From contig MNCI01022170.1 of assembly GCA_015680685.1 (NCBI GenBank), positions 272,184-317,171 of the forward strand: a stretch of DNA of 44,988 bases, written 5' to 3'. Below are positions 1 through 11,246 of the stretch, piece after piece (position 1 is the stretch's first letter; every line of letters begins with the position of its first letter). The notes beneath the pieces were generated by a model that had not been told where the DNA came from, ran no database searches, and worked only from the letters and a program-made list of their open reading frames with translations. Both the position numbers and the translations under genes were made by a program. This DNA is from Gnetum montanum (lineage: Eukaryota; Streptophyta; Gnetopsida; Gnetales; Gnetaceae).

Positions 1-260
1 GTGAAGAATAGCTAGATCAAACACGTTGATATGAACAACATCCCCATATATGAAGGGGGATAAAATTGTGATATGTAGACTTACCTGTAGGCATTCCATG
101 ATGCCTGCACCCTACAAAACATTGACAATGATTGGCAGAAGCTAAAGCTATTCCCTCGCACACTCATCAAGGAAGCAGAAAATTGGTACCAATCCTTGGA
201 ACTAGAATCAATCATAAGATGGAGTACGATGCTTGAGATTTTCAATGACAAGTATCAAAC
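1..260 (+). pseudogene. Gag fragment of Ty3/gypsy element A (left arm)
   Basis: On the plus strand this stretch reads as the start of the capsid part of Gag: MNNIPIYEGG, then AFHDACTLQNIDNDWQKLKL, EAENWYQSLE and TMLEIFNDKYQT. The W-Y-x-S-L and F-x-x-x-Y-Q pattern is that of plant Ty3/gypsy Gag (Retrotrans_gag family), and the same motifs recur in element E at about 14,900-15,130. There are stop codons in frame, so it is a relic. It duplicates part of the minus-strand gag that begins at 1320; see the inverted repeat. Confidence 0.7.
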
Positions 261-261
261 N
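261..261. other. Single-N assembly join 1
   Basis: One unresolved base lies exactly at the turn of the inverted repeat. The two other Ns in the window (18652 and 43420) are also flanked by duplicated sequence, which marks all three as likely unmerged overlaps between contigs. Confidence 0.8.
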
Positions 262-1320
262 TTCCAAGGATTGGTACCAATTTTCTGCTTCCTTGATGAG
301 TGTGCGAGGGAATAGCTTTAGCTTCTGCCAATCATTGTCAATGTTTTGTAGGGTGCAGGCATCATGGAATGCCTACAGGTAAGTCTACATATCACAATTG
401 TATCCCCCTTCATATATGGGGATGTTGTTCATATCAACGTGTTTGATCTAGCTATTCTTCACGTGCCTACTAGGGATCTGAACTGCCTCAGCAATCTGGA
501 GCATACTTCGAGTAGCCAACAATGGTTCATCTGAGTCATAGTCTTGCTAAGGACCATGATGTCTATGATGATTTCTGCTACCCCTTCTTTCATGCTGGCG
601 AGCATTGCATGATTGGTCACATGTTTCCTCACGTTGTCCCCTTCGAACCTTTTTACCATCGTCCTTTCACTTCCTTCCATCCTGATTACAATTAGAGCCT
701 GAGCTGGATGAAGGTGTAGGAGAGTGAGAGGATGGAGAAGAAGGAGAGATGTTGCCACTGCTTTGGTGTCGATCTCCCCCTCTACCTTGATGATAGCCTT
801 GATCATCCTGCCCATCCTTGCTGTGTGACCCTCCATCCCTATGAGGATCTTGGTTACTTAGAGGCTTGTTTTGAATGATGGGCTAAAGGTTTTGCTATCC
901 CAGGGGAAGTTTGGTCGAATGGGTATCATGAAAGATGGGATCCCCATCGTCTTGTAGCCCTTGCGAGAATAAGGGGTTACTGAATTGTTTTCCCTTCAAA
1001 TGTTCATATCTTTTTGCCTGCTGCTGGTCTCATGCTTGTTGAGCCTTAATGGGACGATTGTCCTAGTAGTCATTTTCCTCCATGACATACTCCACTCCAT
1101 GGTCTTGGATGCCCAGTCTAGCAAGATTGTGAAATAGCATTGCAGGAGCTGATTGGTCGGGTGGTAGTACGATGTTGCTATCCATGTCTTGCCATCATAG
1201 ATGCTCATCTTGATGTAGGATGAATGTGAAGTCAGGGACATATTCATCGGGATTCTTGTATACCACCCAACATTCTTGTGGCATCGGTGGGTTGGATACC
1301 TCTATCCTGTGAGAAGACAT
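262..1320 (-). pseudogene. Degenerate gag of element A
   Basis: Read on the minus strand from an ATG at 1320, the protein starts MSSHRIEVSNPPMPQECW. It continues through an acidic N-terminal domain (FTFILHQDEHL) and a Ser/Pro/His-rich linker (SPSSPSSHSPTPSSSS) into the capsid part (MNNIPIYEGG, AFHDACTLQN). The same order is seen in element E. Several in-frame stops break it, many explicable as C-to-T changes. The primer-binding site and 5' LTR lie directly upstream at 1467-2343. The rest of the gene is lost at the join at 261. Confidence 0.7.
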
Positions 1321-1466
1321 GTTGGACGTTAGATGGTCCATGTAATTGGTGTACCTTACTATTTACTTCAATTTTCCTAGCATGCATAAATGTTCCTATC
1401 CTAGGTCCATTCCAATGACTTGAATGATAATTTCACTAAGGTTAGATGATGCATGCAAGACTAACA

Positions 1467-1486
1467 GTCCCCAGCAACGATGCCAA
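1467..1486 (-). other. Primer-binding site of element A
   Basis: The minus strand reads TTGGCATCGTTGCTGGGGA directly inside the LTR. This resembles the plant Athila-type site complementary to the tRNA-Asp 3' end (TTGGCGCCGTTGCCGGGG) with a few substitutions. Its place between LTR and gag fixes the element's orientation as minus. Confidence 0.7.
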
Positions 1487-2343
1487 TGATGAGCGGCTAG
1501 GTACCCCTACGCCCAACCATACGAATCACAGGCATTCACACGTGACTCGGTTGAAGTTCATAGACTGTAAGCACTTAACATACATTAGACCCTAACTAGG
1601 GAAACCTTGGGTTAGAACGGTCATTGTCTTCCTAATACCACTTGAGACGTTCTGGTTGCGATGGTTAAGTGAGATTAAGGCTAATGATTTTTATAGCTTT
1701 TTGCTTATCTTTTGGCATCTAATTATCTTGGAAAGTAAGGCTAGAGTATTAAGTAATCTAAGAATATCTTAATCTAAATCCTAACTACTCCTAGCATAAG
1801 TATCCGATCCCATCTTCCAGGCATGTTCTGAGCATCCCCTAAACACTATTGGGTTACCAGATGTTAAGTGTCATTGGGTTACGAAGTGTTGGGTTTACGC
1901 TCGAGATGGTCATACTTATGGTCTTTACAAACTTATAAGAGAGTGAAAGCGATTAAAATAACAATAACAGAAACTTAAGTAACTATCAAAGCATAAACAT
2001 ATTAAACTAATGAATGCAATAAATGACTAAGTCCAAATGCTGTAAGGAATGTTTGAAGAGTTTGTATTTATTGTCGTTCATGCCAATGGGCTCAGATACA
2101 TCAATGCTCGAATAAAGAGCTGATTAATTTTCTTACACCTACTGCGGGCACTTGGAAAATATTCTATCTCCTGCGAGAACAAACTACAAGAGCTTCACTA
2201 CAACTAACTAAAAGGTACCTAATGAGGTGGAAGGACCTCTTATTTATAGGCCAAAATAGGCTCCGCGTAAATGAGGCCACGTCGACACATGGAAGGCTAC
2301 GTGTATACGCAGCCCCATATATGCAGTCTAGTTGATGCATCGA
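1487..2343 (-). repeat. 5' LTR of element A
   Basis: The LTR begins TGATGAGCGGC on the plus strand, as in every LTR of this superfamily in the window, and aligns along its first three quarters with the LTRs at 4543, 11247 and 28834. It contains the conserved TATTTATAGG (TATAAATA on the minus strand) near 2250. Its far end is approximate, because the expected TCATCA is degraded. The stretch beyond the TATA box is a CG-rich block with ACGT cores, unlike the GATATC-rich block of its relatives. Confidence 0.7.
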
Positions 2344-2358
2344 CTAATGACACTTCAA

Positions 2359-2375
2359 CTTGGCAACGATGCCAA
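2359..2375 (-). other. Primer-binding site of element B
   Basis: The minus strand reads TTGGCATCGTTGCCAAG next to LTR B, a close match to the tRNA-Asp type site. Only about 15 bases separate it from the end of LTR A, so the element carrying LTR A seems to have inserted just inside this site. Confidence 0.7.
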
Positions 2376-3191
2376 TGATGAGCAGTGAGTATACCCTACA
2401 TTGAATCATACAAATTACAAGCGTTCACATGCAATTCAATCGAATTTAGCATACCTTAAGTTTCTAAGTACACTTGTTATAGGAAGAAAAATCTAATCAT
2501 GATAATGATTGTCTTCCCAACTACACTTGTGAAGCTTAGTTCTATGGTTAAGTGTAATTGGGACACATGATTTTTATTATTTTATATTTTATTCACCTAT
2601 GATTGATAATAAGTTGAAACTTAATTTACTAACCAATTTAACTAATTTAATTGTTAATTAATAACTAACTATCCTAACATAAGCATATGGTCCCACTTTT
2701 CGTACACATATTGAATGCATACAACACTATTGGGTTACCAAGTGTTAAGTGTTGCTGGGATTACCAAGCGCTGCATGTTATGCTTGAAGTGGTTGTACTT
2801 ATGTGTTTAATCTATTTAACTTAATTAGATAATTGATTAAATTATTACTTATATTAATTAATCATGTAATTAACAAAAATAGTAAATGTAGAAATAAATC
2901 ATTAATATATTCCAAGTGCTACAAGATTTGATTAAAAGGCTCATCTTTATTGTCATTCACACTACTATTCTATGGTACATTAGTGCTTGAATAAATATCT
3001 GTACACTTTCTAACTCCTACTGTGAGCACTCAAAAAAATATTCCAATTCTCAATTGATAAAACCACAAGAGCTCTACTACAACTATGATAAGACTCCCCC
3101 ATAAACATGACTAATGAGCATGTATTTATAGACTTTATTTTGAATTTTCATTGATAGGGGCTTGTCAATGTGACATTTTGACACTTCATCA
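2376..3191 (-). repeat. 5' LTR of element B
   Basis: The ends are TGATGAGCAG and ACACTTCATCA, matching the family termini. The middle aligns with the other LTRs (the paired blocks ATTGGGTTACCAAG and the stretch ending in GTATTTATAG near 3122). The short block after the TATA motif has no GATATC units. The body of element B lies to the left, outside the window or displaced by element A. Confidence 0.75.
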
Positions 3192-4477
3192 AATGCTAAA
3201 GAATTTTACATATCTTATTTAATTTTTTAAAAGGAAGTTCATTAAAAAAAGAGTAGGAAAGAATGATCAGTGAGCTCTAATCAAATCAAATAAGCTTCTA
3301 GAATTTCTTCCAAGGCAAATAACAACATGGTTGAAAATTTCCCTTATCTACTCTTTAGACTTTCTTCAATGACCTTTTTAATTAAGATTCTCTCCCTATT
3401 ATGCAACATAATCCTAGTGTTCTTAAGTTATTCTTTAACGAAGCTTTTGCAGGAATTCAAAGGTTATCTTCTTGAGAAAGGAACTAATGTAAATGAATTA
3501 TATGCAAAGTTTCTTAAATGGGATGATCCATTAGTATGAAAAGTAGCTTGCAACCTTCTTAATAAAGGGCTTTGATATGGTTTGAATCACTTTTAGTATT
3601 CTACTTGAGTAATCTTTCTTTTCAAAAAGGGATATAGGATAGATCTTAATAATTATCAATTGATTATGTAATTAATTTAGTTTTTAGTAAGCTTTTGAGA
3701 ACTATTTTGGAGAATAAATTTAGTTCATGGGAAAAATGCAAGGTCTTTGTGCTTAGTCATAAGTAAGCTTTTAGAGGAATCATTCTAGTATAGACCATCT
3801 AATAACTTTGCACTATTGTGTAGAGATAGCAAAAAGGCCCAACCATATAACATTTATTTGTTTTGTTGATTTTCCCAGGGCTCATGGTTCTATTGCTTGA
3901 AATAAACTTTATAAGAGTTTAATAGCATTAACATTCCACAAGATCTCTTTTCTACTACTAAAATAATTTATAATATGGTTAACATTCTTATTGAAGATAA
4001 TTTACCTAAAGAAGAAACAATCATCAACACTTCAGTTGAGGTTAAACAAAGATTGTCTTTTATCCCCTACCCTTTTTGGCATATTTATAGTTGAATTAGA
4101 GGAATGGATCCAAAATTACTTTAATCATGCTATGCTAATGAATATATTATTTTTGAACATGCTTCTCTTTGCAAATGATGTGACCTTGATTGCAAAATCA
4201 ACTATAGGATTAAATTATATGCTTCAAATTTTCCATGACTACTGCAACCATTCTGGAATGAAAGTTCATATTGATAAGACTAAAATTCTAGTCTGTGGTA
4301 CTAGAAATAGAAATTATAATTTTTTCCTAAAGAAAAAAATGCTTGATATATGTGAATCTTATAAATATTTATGAGTTGAATTTGCTAGTAATAATAATTG
4401 GAATACCCTTATTACTTAAAGGTTTTCAAGTGGGATGCGAGCTCAATTTGTTCTAAGAAATAATTGTATTAGGAAAA
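3192..4477 (+). pseudogene. LINE reverse transcriptase relic, copy 1
   Basis: Broken plus-strand frames carry reverse transcriptase motifs of a non-LTR retrotransposon in the right order: FLKWDDPLV near 3511, FKKGYRIDLNNYQ near 3625, LRTILENKFSSW near 3690, LLSPTLFGIFI near 4057, the catalytic box LLFANDVTLIA near 4165, SGMKVHIDKTKILVCGTRN near 4250 and CESYKYL near 4355. In the catalytic box the first Asp of the usual A-D-D is Asn. The overall pattern looks RTE-like, an assignment made by eye. Frameshifts and stops throughout mean it is dead. The first 230 bases carry no clear motif but probably belong to the same element. Confidence 0.7.
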
Positions 4478-4542
4478 TGTTTTTTGACATATTTATAAGT
4501 GAATTAGAGAAATGGATGTAAAATGCCTCTAATTATGCTATG
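4478..4542 (+). pseudogene. LINE piece a (start of duplicated segment)
   Basis: The reading FDIFISELEKWM repeats the copy 1 motif FGIFIVELEEWI, showing an internal duplication of about 400 bases within the LINE. The reading stops at NYAM, where element D is inserted, and resumes at 12136 as LINGLFFNILLFVDDVTLIA. The last five bases, CTATG, are the target-site duplication of element D. Confidence 0.75.
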
Positions 4543-5473
4543 TGATGAGTGATAGGTACCCCTATGCCCAACCATATGAATCACAAGCATTCACACACAA
4601 TTCAGTTGAATTCCGTAGATGGGACTAGTTGTGGCATCTAGATTATTAAGCATTGATCACAAGATGCTATCTTCCCACTTGGACTAGTGGTATCTTTGTC
4701 ATGTATGGTTTAGTCCAAAGTGAGGCATATGCTAATTAATGTTGTTAGGTTCATTTTACTCCTAGCAATAAACATAATTGAGATTGAGATTTAATCCTAA
4801 ATCTAAGTAATGATGGTAATGTAAATCTACTCTATCCTAGCAATGAGAATCTAGTCTTGGCTTACTATACACATCTTGGGCTCCTGTAACCATTATTGGG
4901 TTACCAAGTTACTGGGTGAACAAAGCCATAACACTACTAGGATTACTCAATGATTAGACTTAAACGCTCAAAACTAGTTGTACTCATTCCACTTTATTAA
5001 TGAATAAGAAAGTAAAGTACTTGGAAATGTAAATGATTAAACTAAGAAAATAGTAAAAACTATGCTAATTAAAATAGTAAAACTAAGTAGATGCTACAAT
5101 GATGAAAAGAAATCTTGTTCTTTATTTCTGGTTATGAACTATGCCCAAGTAAACTTCACTCGAATAAAGATTTTGTACAACTACTCAACAACATATTGTA
5201 GGAATTCACTCTATCACTAAAAAAATGAAAAAAAAATTGCAAGAGTCTACCTAAGGATGGAATGAAAATTTATTTAGATCATGTGCCCAAGTGTTGTATT
5301 TATAGGTAGGCACACATCTTGCGATATCACATATCCGATAACATGCCATGAGACCTAATATTAGGGCTAAGATATTAGGGTCAAGATATTAGGGCTAAGA
5401 TATTAAGGCTAAGATATTAGGGCTAAGACATCGAGGCTCAGATATCATAGCCATTGAAAAATTAGATTCATCA
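4543..5473 (-). repeat. 3' LTR of element D
   Basis: It runs from TGATGAGTGA to AGATTCATCA and aligns with the LTR at 11247-12130 for most of its length. It has a TATTTATAGG motif near 5296, which on the coding strand is the TATA box. It differs from its partner mainly by the longer repeat block at 5357-5450. Confidence 0.85.
5357..5450. repeat. 14-base tandem repeat in the U3 of element D
   Basis: Six or so units of the form ATATTAGGGCTAAG follow one another between the TATA motif and the LTR end. The partner LTR at about 12070-12110 has only one or two such units, so this array grew or shrank after insertion. The units are degraded relatives of the GATATC-centred units in element E. Confidence 0.8.
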
Positions 5474-5639
5474 TATGTTTGTGATTGAATGAAAACTCGT
5501 CCTTAAGTGAACAAAAGGAGGAAAATTTTCCTTACAAAATATTGGAAAATTATGGGATTATTGATTAACTCTGAGTGGCACAATTGTGTGTACAAAAATG
5601 ACATAATTACATAAAAAAATAAAAAAAAATTGAAGTGTC

Positions 5640-6019
5640 TTGATGCAGTTCATATTTTAGGCAGTGGTGGCTTTTCCATTAGCTTCTTCCCTTTGTCATT
5701 AGGCTTCTAGAAAGTTTCTTCTGTTTTGTTCCTATCTTATTTTTCCATATGTACTTTCTACTAAGTATGGCATAGAGGCTCTTTTAGTTTTCATGGTAAC
5801 ATCAACCTATTTATTTTGCTAGAATTTGTAGGTTTCTCCTTGGTTCCATTCACTACTGTTGGTTAGTGTGGGCCAAAAAGGAGACACTTGGAGTTGCATC
5901 ATGATTGCTTTTGGAGAAAATTCCCTAAAGGGGCCAAAATTCAATTCCATGATGATTGTGGATATGATTGATCTTCTTGGATAGCCTAGAGGCAATCTGG
6001 TGATAGTGTGAGGCACCAT
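5640..6019 (-). pseudogene. ORF2 remnant of element D
   Basis: The first about 66 residues are open from an ATG at 6019 and include the motif IIMELNFGPFREFSP, matching IMELNFGPFTEFAP in element O. Then the sequence jumps to the C-terminal end of ORF2, where minus-strand Lys/Pro-rich coding resembles the end of the ORF2 in element O. The roughly 2.3 kb between these parts in O is missing here. Confidence 0.6.
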
Positions 6020-8403
6020 CCTTATTTAGGTTCTTGTGGAATTTCTACCTTTCCTTGGGCTGAGTGCTTTCTAGTAGGAGTTTCTTGATGAATGTTGTAT
6101 GATTGATCTTCCTTCTTTACATGTTCTACTTGTGGAGTTTGTTTCCCCACTCAGCCTCTTCCATGGCCTTTTGATCTTTTGCTTCCATGTTGTAAAGGTC
6201 CTACTTTTGGTATCCTGTTTGGGACCATATATAATCAACAAGGGTTTCAAATTATTAAGGTGTTCCTATTAATTCTTAATAGTTCTTTACCTTGCTCATA
6301 CCCTTGTTTAGATCAAGTTCTTATCTTATTACAATTGCAAAGTTCAAAAAATTTTCAAAAAGGAACCACTTAGGTGTTATATCTTGTAGTTACTTATGAC
6401 CTCCTATCATTTTCCTTGCTTATTATGTCCTAAAATAGATGATATGGTCTATTAAGAGTATTATTTGAATCTTTCTAGCCTTAGTTTCATTAATTAACTT
6501 TAAGAATATTATTATTTCTTTGTACTTATGCCTAATAATATCTTTTAGGCATTAGGAATTTTTGGCTCAAATTTTTAAATTTTCATTTGCTTATATCACA
6601 TAATGCAATCCCCTCCCCTCATGACTAAGTTGAGTGCTTCGATATCACTAGGATTTAAGACTTTTGGAAATTGGAGCTACAAGGGCATAGTTATGGCCTT
6701 TGGAAGCTATTGTGCAAGAGGGCTAAGGAAAAACTACAAAAACTTCTCTTACAACAAGTGAGAGATGAAAAATTTCACTAACTCTCATATGTATATATAC
6801 TATTTTTATATGCATGACATTGTAGGTACCTACGACATCATGACTATGATGTCATTGCTAAAAAATTCAAAATTTTCATTGATTTTTCTTAGAAAAAATG
6901 AGTCAAATGAAATGTTTGAAAGATATAAAGCTTGTACAAAGGATCATGAGCCATGAGTGATGTATATTTTTCAACAATTTAGCATTCAAGGTTCATGAAA
7001 AAGGAATCTTGAGCAATGAAAGTTTATGTATGGATAAGAAATGGATAGTGAATTTTTCATGTATAGACAGATTATTAGGGAATATGGAACATTTATTAGA
7101 TGTTTTGGAACGCACAAGATGATGTAAAATTGCTTGGTAAGTATGAAATACAACAGTTATACAAGTGGATCCTTCCCAAAGTAGGCTCTAGCCCTTAATT
7201 CCCTTATATAACCATGCCTAAAAGTGTCCTTAGGCACTCAAGGAGTTGAATGTAAGACATACATATTTAGCAAAACACACATGTTAGTATCATTAGTTTG
7301 GGAAAATAACACTATATTATACAAAACCACAAGTTATGATTAAATATACAGTGAGGTGGGATGGATTAGAGAAGGGATTGCTAAATTTGGAACGTGAGGT
7401 GTCTGAATGTAGGAATAATAAATTATTTTGTTTTATTAGTCGCGAAAGTAATAATTAGCCTTTTTGTCCAAGATTAAAAGTAAGTCCATACCACATTTCA
7501 ATGACATCGCATTGTTTCATCTCTTGGAATTGCAACTATAAGACTACCACTATTGCAAGGAGTATTACTACTTGGCATATTGTCCAACGGAGGAGTTTAT
7601 TTATTACATATTTTATTTTTTAGATTTCTAAGAAGCTGCCTACCTTCAAGCATGGGTAACATGTTGTTCTAGTGGGACTCCTAGAAATTTATTTTTTGCA
7701 TGAGTTTTATTTTTATCTGTGTCAACCTTACTAGAGGACTACTTTTAGGAATGGGTAACATGTCTTTCCAGTGACATGGTAAGATATTAGTTATTGTACT
7801 CTTACTTCCACTTTTCAATAGATATACAAGGATGTAATACAACCTTAGTAACATGATAGAACATACAATAGTGGTTTAAGAGATTCCATAAGTTTCCTTG
7901 ATTTCACACCCTTCACATTCTCCCTTGCTTCTTCACTTTTCTATTTAGGCATAATTATCACAAGTTTATTCTTAGTTTGATGATGGAAATAATATCATTA
8001 TGGACATGGTAAGAACCTCTTATTATTGGAATGGATGTTTGGGTGGTGTGGTTTCACTGTACAAATAATTAGTCCCTTATGACATAGAGAAATCTTCACC
8101 TTATTGGGACTACATCTTGCTTTATTCTTAATGTGTTTTATTCAAAATTGATAGAAATATGTACAAGTAACATGTAAACAAAGTATGAAAAATTTTAAAA
8201 GATATTAAGAATGAAAAATATTAAAAAGAAGAAAAAAATATCAAAGAATTGCAAATGGTTTAAGAAATGGAAAAAATATAAAAGAATGAAAAGATATCCA
8301 AGAATGTGAAAATTGGTAAGAAATGTGAAAAGGCATAACAAAAAATTAGAAATAAAAAATAATTGCAAAAAAAAAGTTAAAAAACACTTATTAATTCCTT
8401 GAT
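6020..8403 (-). other. Non-coding spacer of element D
   Basis: This stretch lies between ORF2 and gag and has no supportable gene. It aligns by short blocks with the same interval in elements O and N, for example the stretch near 6600 with 24660, and the stretch near 7160 with 25255 and 30840. From 8160 to 8400 it is strongly A-rich on the plus strand, which is T-rich on the coding strand, directly after the gag end. Confidence 0.6.
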
Positions 8404-11115
8404 CATGATAGGTATCTCCCCCACAACTGAACTCATAGACGAGTGTTTGAAAAATGAACATTAGTTCCCCTAGATCATACACTTTAGGTTTCTTACTTAC
8501 CATCCTTAGTGACTTAGTTTTTTAGTTATCGTCCCATGTAATCTTGATGGTAATTAAATTTTAATCATCTAAGTTCTTAGTTCTTTTTTCTTTTTTGGTG
8601 TATGATTGTGGTTTAGTATTTCCATTTGTAAGTTCTTAGTTGAGATCGCTTTCTTAAAATGGGAATTAATAAGTGGTTTAGATGTTTCCATGCATGTTTT
8701 AAACACTTTTAGGTTCTTAGTTTATGATCATTGGGTCTCATTTGGTTTAGTGGCCCCTACTCTCTCTTGTGCACACACTTTTCTTTCATATTTAGTGTGG
8801 GCTAGTGTCATGACTATGTTGAAATTTTGAAGTGTGGGTCCAAAATTGCACCCTTCTTTATCATTAGTAAAGGATGGACTTACCTGTCTCTCCATAGTGA
8901 TAGGTACATTTGTTATGTTTTGCATTCGAGTAGTAATGGGTGTTAGCTCTTGCATTAGATTAGAAGACCTTATTTTGGTGAGGAAGGATGTTGTAGTTGG
9001 CTAGCCTTATGCTAGTTTTGATGAGCTAGTAGGTCTATGAGTTTTGTGCCCATGTGTGGAAAATATCTTAAAGAAAGGACATTTTCGAGAATTTTGCTAA
9101 GATTTACTCACATTATCATTTACTTGTATGTTCATAGTACAAGTGGCATTCTTCTATTAATGTTTTTGTGCCAATCCTCCCTATGTTATTAGTGGTGACA
9201 TATGGTGGAGGGAAGTATGAGAATATTGAGAATGTCATGGAGGATAAGAGATTTGAGATGGTTATCCCATAGGGGATGTTACAGGTCAATGATATTCAAG
9301 AGAATGATAGTAGTGATTTGAAATAGAGGAAGTAGAACCATTTGGAGAAATAGGTTGTTGAACATAGTAGTCATATAGGTTCAACTAGCAATAAGGGTAT
9401 TGCTAGTTTGCTGATGGCATCCCCCATGATTGTGGGTCTTGCCACTATGGTTGATAGTAGTATTGAGGTTGATAAGACATCCCATTGAAATAGTACAGTT
9501 GGTGGTAGGATTATCTATAATTACCTTATGAGTAAGGTAATTTCCTAGGCATTTGCTTTTTTATGAACTTGGGATTTAAAGAAAAAGCCTCAAACTCTTA
9601 TAGATGTAACATAATTGGGCAATAGTCCTTTGAATGGTCATATTGACAAATGTCACATCCATCATCCTCTTATGTAGTTACGTCTATAGCCTCTTCTACT
9701 ATAGCTTTTCCCTTTTTGTCGATAAGTATTTCTACCTTCTTCGTTTTTTTCCTCTTCTTGTTTTAATCACTTGATTTGTTTTGTGCCACCTTCTCCTCTA
9801 TGGTTTTCACATAGGTTGTCACTTTTTCATTCATCAACTCTCATATTGTATTTATCCTTACTTTAATCTTAGTAATAGACTTTTGTATTGGCAAGGTTTG
9901 TTTTGAAATCACCTCATCAAGAGTTTCCTTTTTTTCCTCATCATAGATATGGATCCCTTTCTTTTGAAGAGTTAGATTCCAATTATATTCCTCTACATTC
10001 TCTTGTTTACATGGCTCTCCTTTTTCTTTTGCCACATGCTCAACTAGCCTTTGTATTTGATGGGCTTTTAATTTGGATAATCCACCTTGGGCATAAATCC
10101 AAAATATCTCTATCATTTGGTTATGAAGCCCATCTATGATGTGGAAAAGTTACTCTTTTTGGGAGAAATCATGACATGGACATCTATGTAGTAGAGAATA
10201 GTATCTATCCAAGGCCACATCCAAGGATTTATGTTGTTCTTTCTTCCATCCTTGGATTCATTTTCTTAGGTTGGACACTCTTGCATAGGTTTGGTATTTT
10301 TTATTGAAAAACTTCAAAATTATGGACCACTAGTGGATTGAATTTGATTCCAATGATCTATATCAACTTTTAGCTTCATCTATTAGTATCCTAGGGAAGA
10401 GCTTAAGCTTTTTCCACTCACTCTTGATGTTCTACAAGGCACAAGCATCATGGAAGGATTGTAAGTGATGTTTTGGATTAGAATTATAACCTCCTGTAGA
10501 TTTAGGGATGTTATTCATATCAAGCCTTTTAATGCAACTTTTTCTTTGGTGCTTATGGGGTATTCTAACTACCTCCATTATCTACATCATATTATTAGTA
10601 GCCAACAAGGGTTCATCATCATCAAACATGTTGTGGTGATAATTTCTATTTTTGTTTGTTTAGTTATGATGATCTCATCTATGCTCATTTTGATGTCTTT
10701 GATTTTGCCCTTGGGTTTAATTTCTATCTTTATCTTGATCCCATGTGAAGCTTTATCTCTATACCTACGTTCATCTTCATCAGAACTGGATGTTGAAGAG
10801 GATGATGAAGATAAGGAATTGAGAGAATTTTCATGACTCCTATAGTTCTCCCCATGGTTCCTTGATTTATCTTTTCTAGGTTTAGAGGAGGTCCTAGGCC
10901 TTGGGGCCCTCCTTGATCTAGGACTTACTCCATCTCCTCTAGAATTGTCTGTACTAGTTGAACATAGTCCTTGAGTGTAGTATGGATCAAAATAAGCATA
11001 TGAAACCACTGCTTAAGGTTGTTCACTCCAATTCTCTTTAGTATAGAGCCTACCATTTTTTCCTATGATTGTTTTCATCATACGATGTATTATTGGTCCT
11101 ATGTGAAGAAGACAT
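8404..11115 (-). pseudogene. Degenerate gag of element D
   Basis: From an ATG at 11115 the reading starts MSSSHRTNN. It passes a Ser-rich linker (SLSSSSSSTSSSDEDERRYRD, 10760-10830) and a capsid region with shifts, then HQIQRLVEHVAKEKGEPCKQ and the segment 10116-9841. A zinc knuckle follows at 9657-9619, then a Tyr/Gln/Pro-rich tail ending near 8404. Order and motifs match the gag genes of E, O and N. Multiple stops and frameshifts are present. In the cell such a protein would form the retrotransposon particle and bind its RNA. Confidence 0.65.
9619..9657 (-). other. Gag zinc knuckle of element D
   Basis: The minus strand encodes CDICQYDHSKDYC, a C-x2-C-x3-H-x4-C knuckle with all four metal ligands kept although the gene around it is broken. 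The spacing is one residue shorter than in the common retroviral CCHC knuckle. It matches the form familiar from plant Athila/Tat Gag proteins. Confidence 0.8.
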
Positions 11116-11228
11116 GGTTTTGTTTGATAATGTGTGTGACTTAAAATATTAATGTTTTTTACAAGATAGATTATTAATGCACTTATAGTGATCATGTATA
11201 TATAACTAATCTAGATGGCTAGCACCAT

Positions 11229-11246
11229 CCCCAACAATGGTTCTAA
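11229..11246 (-). other. Primer-binding site of element D (degraded)
   Basis: The minus strand reads TTAGAACCATTGTTGGGG next to the 5' LTR. It keeps the outline of the tRNA-Asp type site with several transitions. Confidence 0.6.

Larger units (their letters stand above)
1..462. repeat. Near-perfect inverted repeat around a single N
   Basis: Bases 1-201 are the reverse complement of 262-462 with about one mismatch seen (near base 64). The 59-base spacer 202-260 and one N at 261 lie between the arms. Both arms are the same piece of retrotransposon gag. The spacer continues the gag reading of the left arm and is absent after the right arm. The junction falls exactly on the N, so an assembly join of two opposite-strand contig ends is more likely than a real hairpin. 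Confidence 0.9.

Noticed and set aside
5357-5450. CRISPR-like array
   Set aside because: Units are contiguous with no unique spacers and sit in an LTR of a plant element.
8195-8503. Phe-rich minus-strand frame
   Set aside because: Mostly translation of the A-rich tract after gag; only its first residues may be the gag tail.
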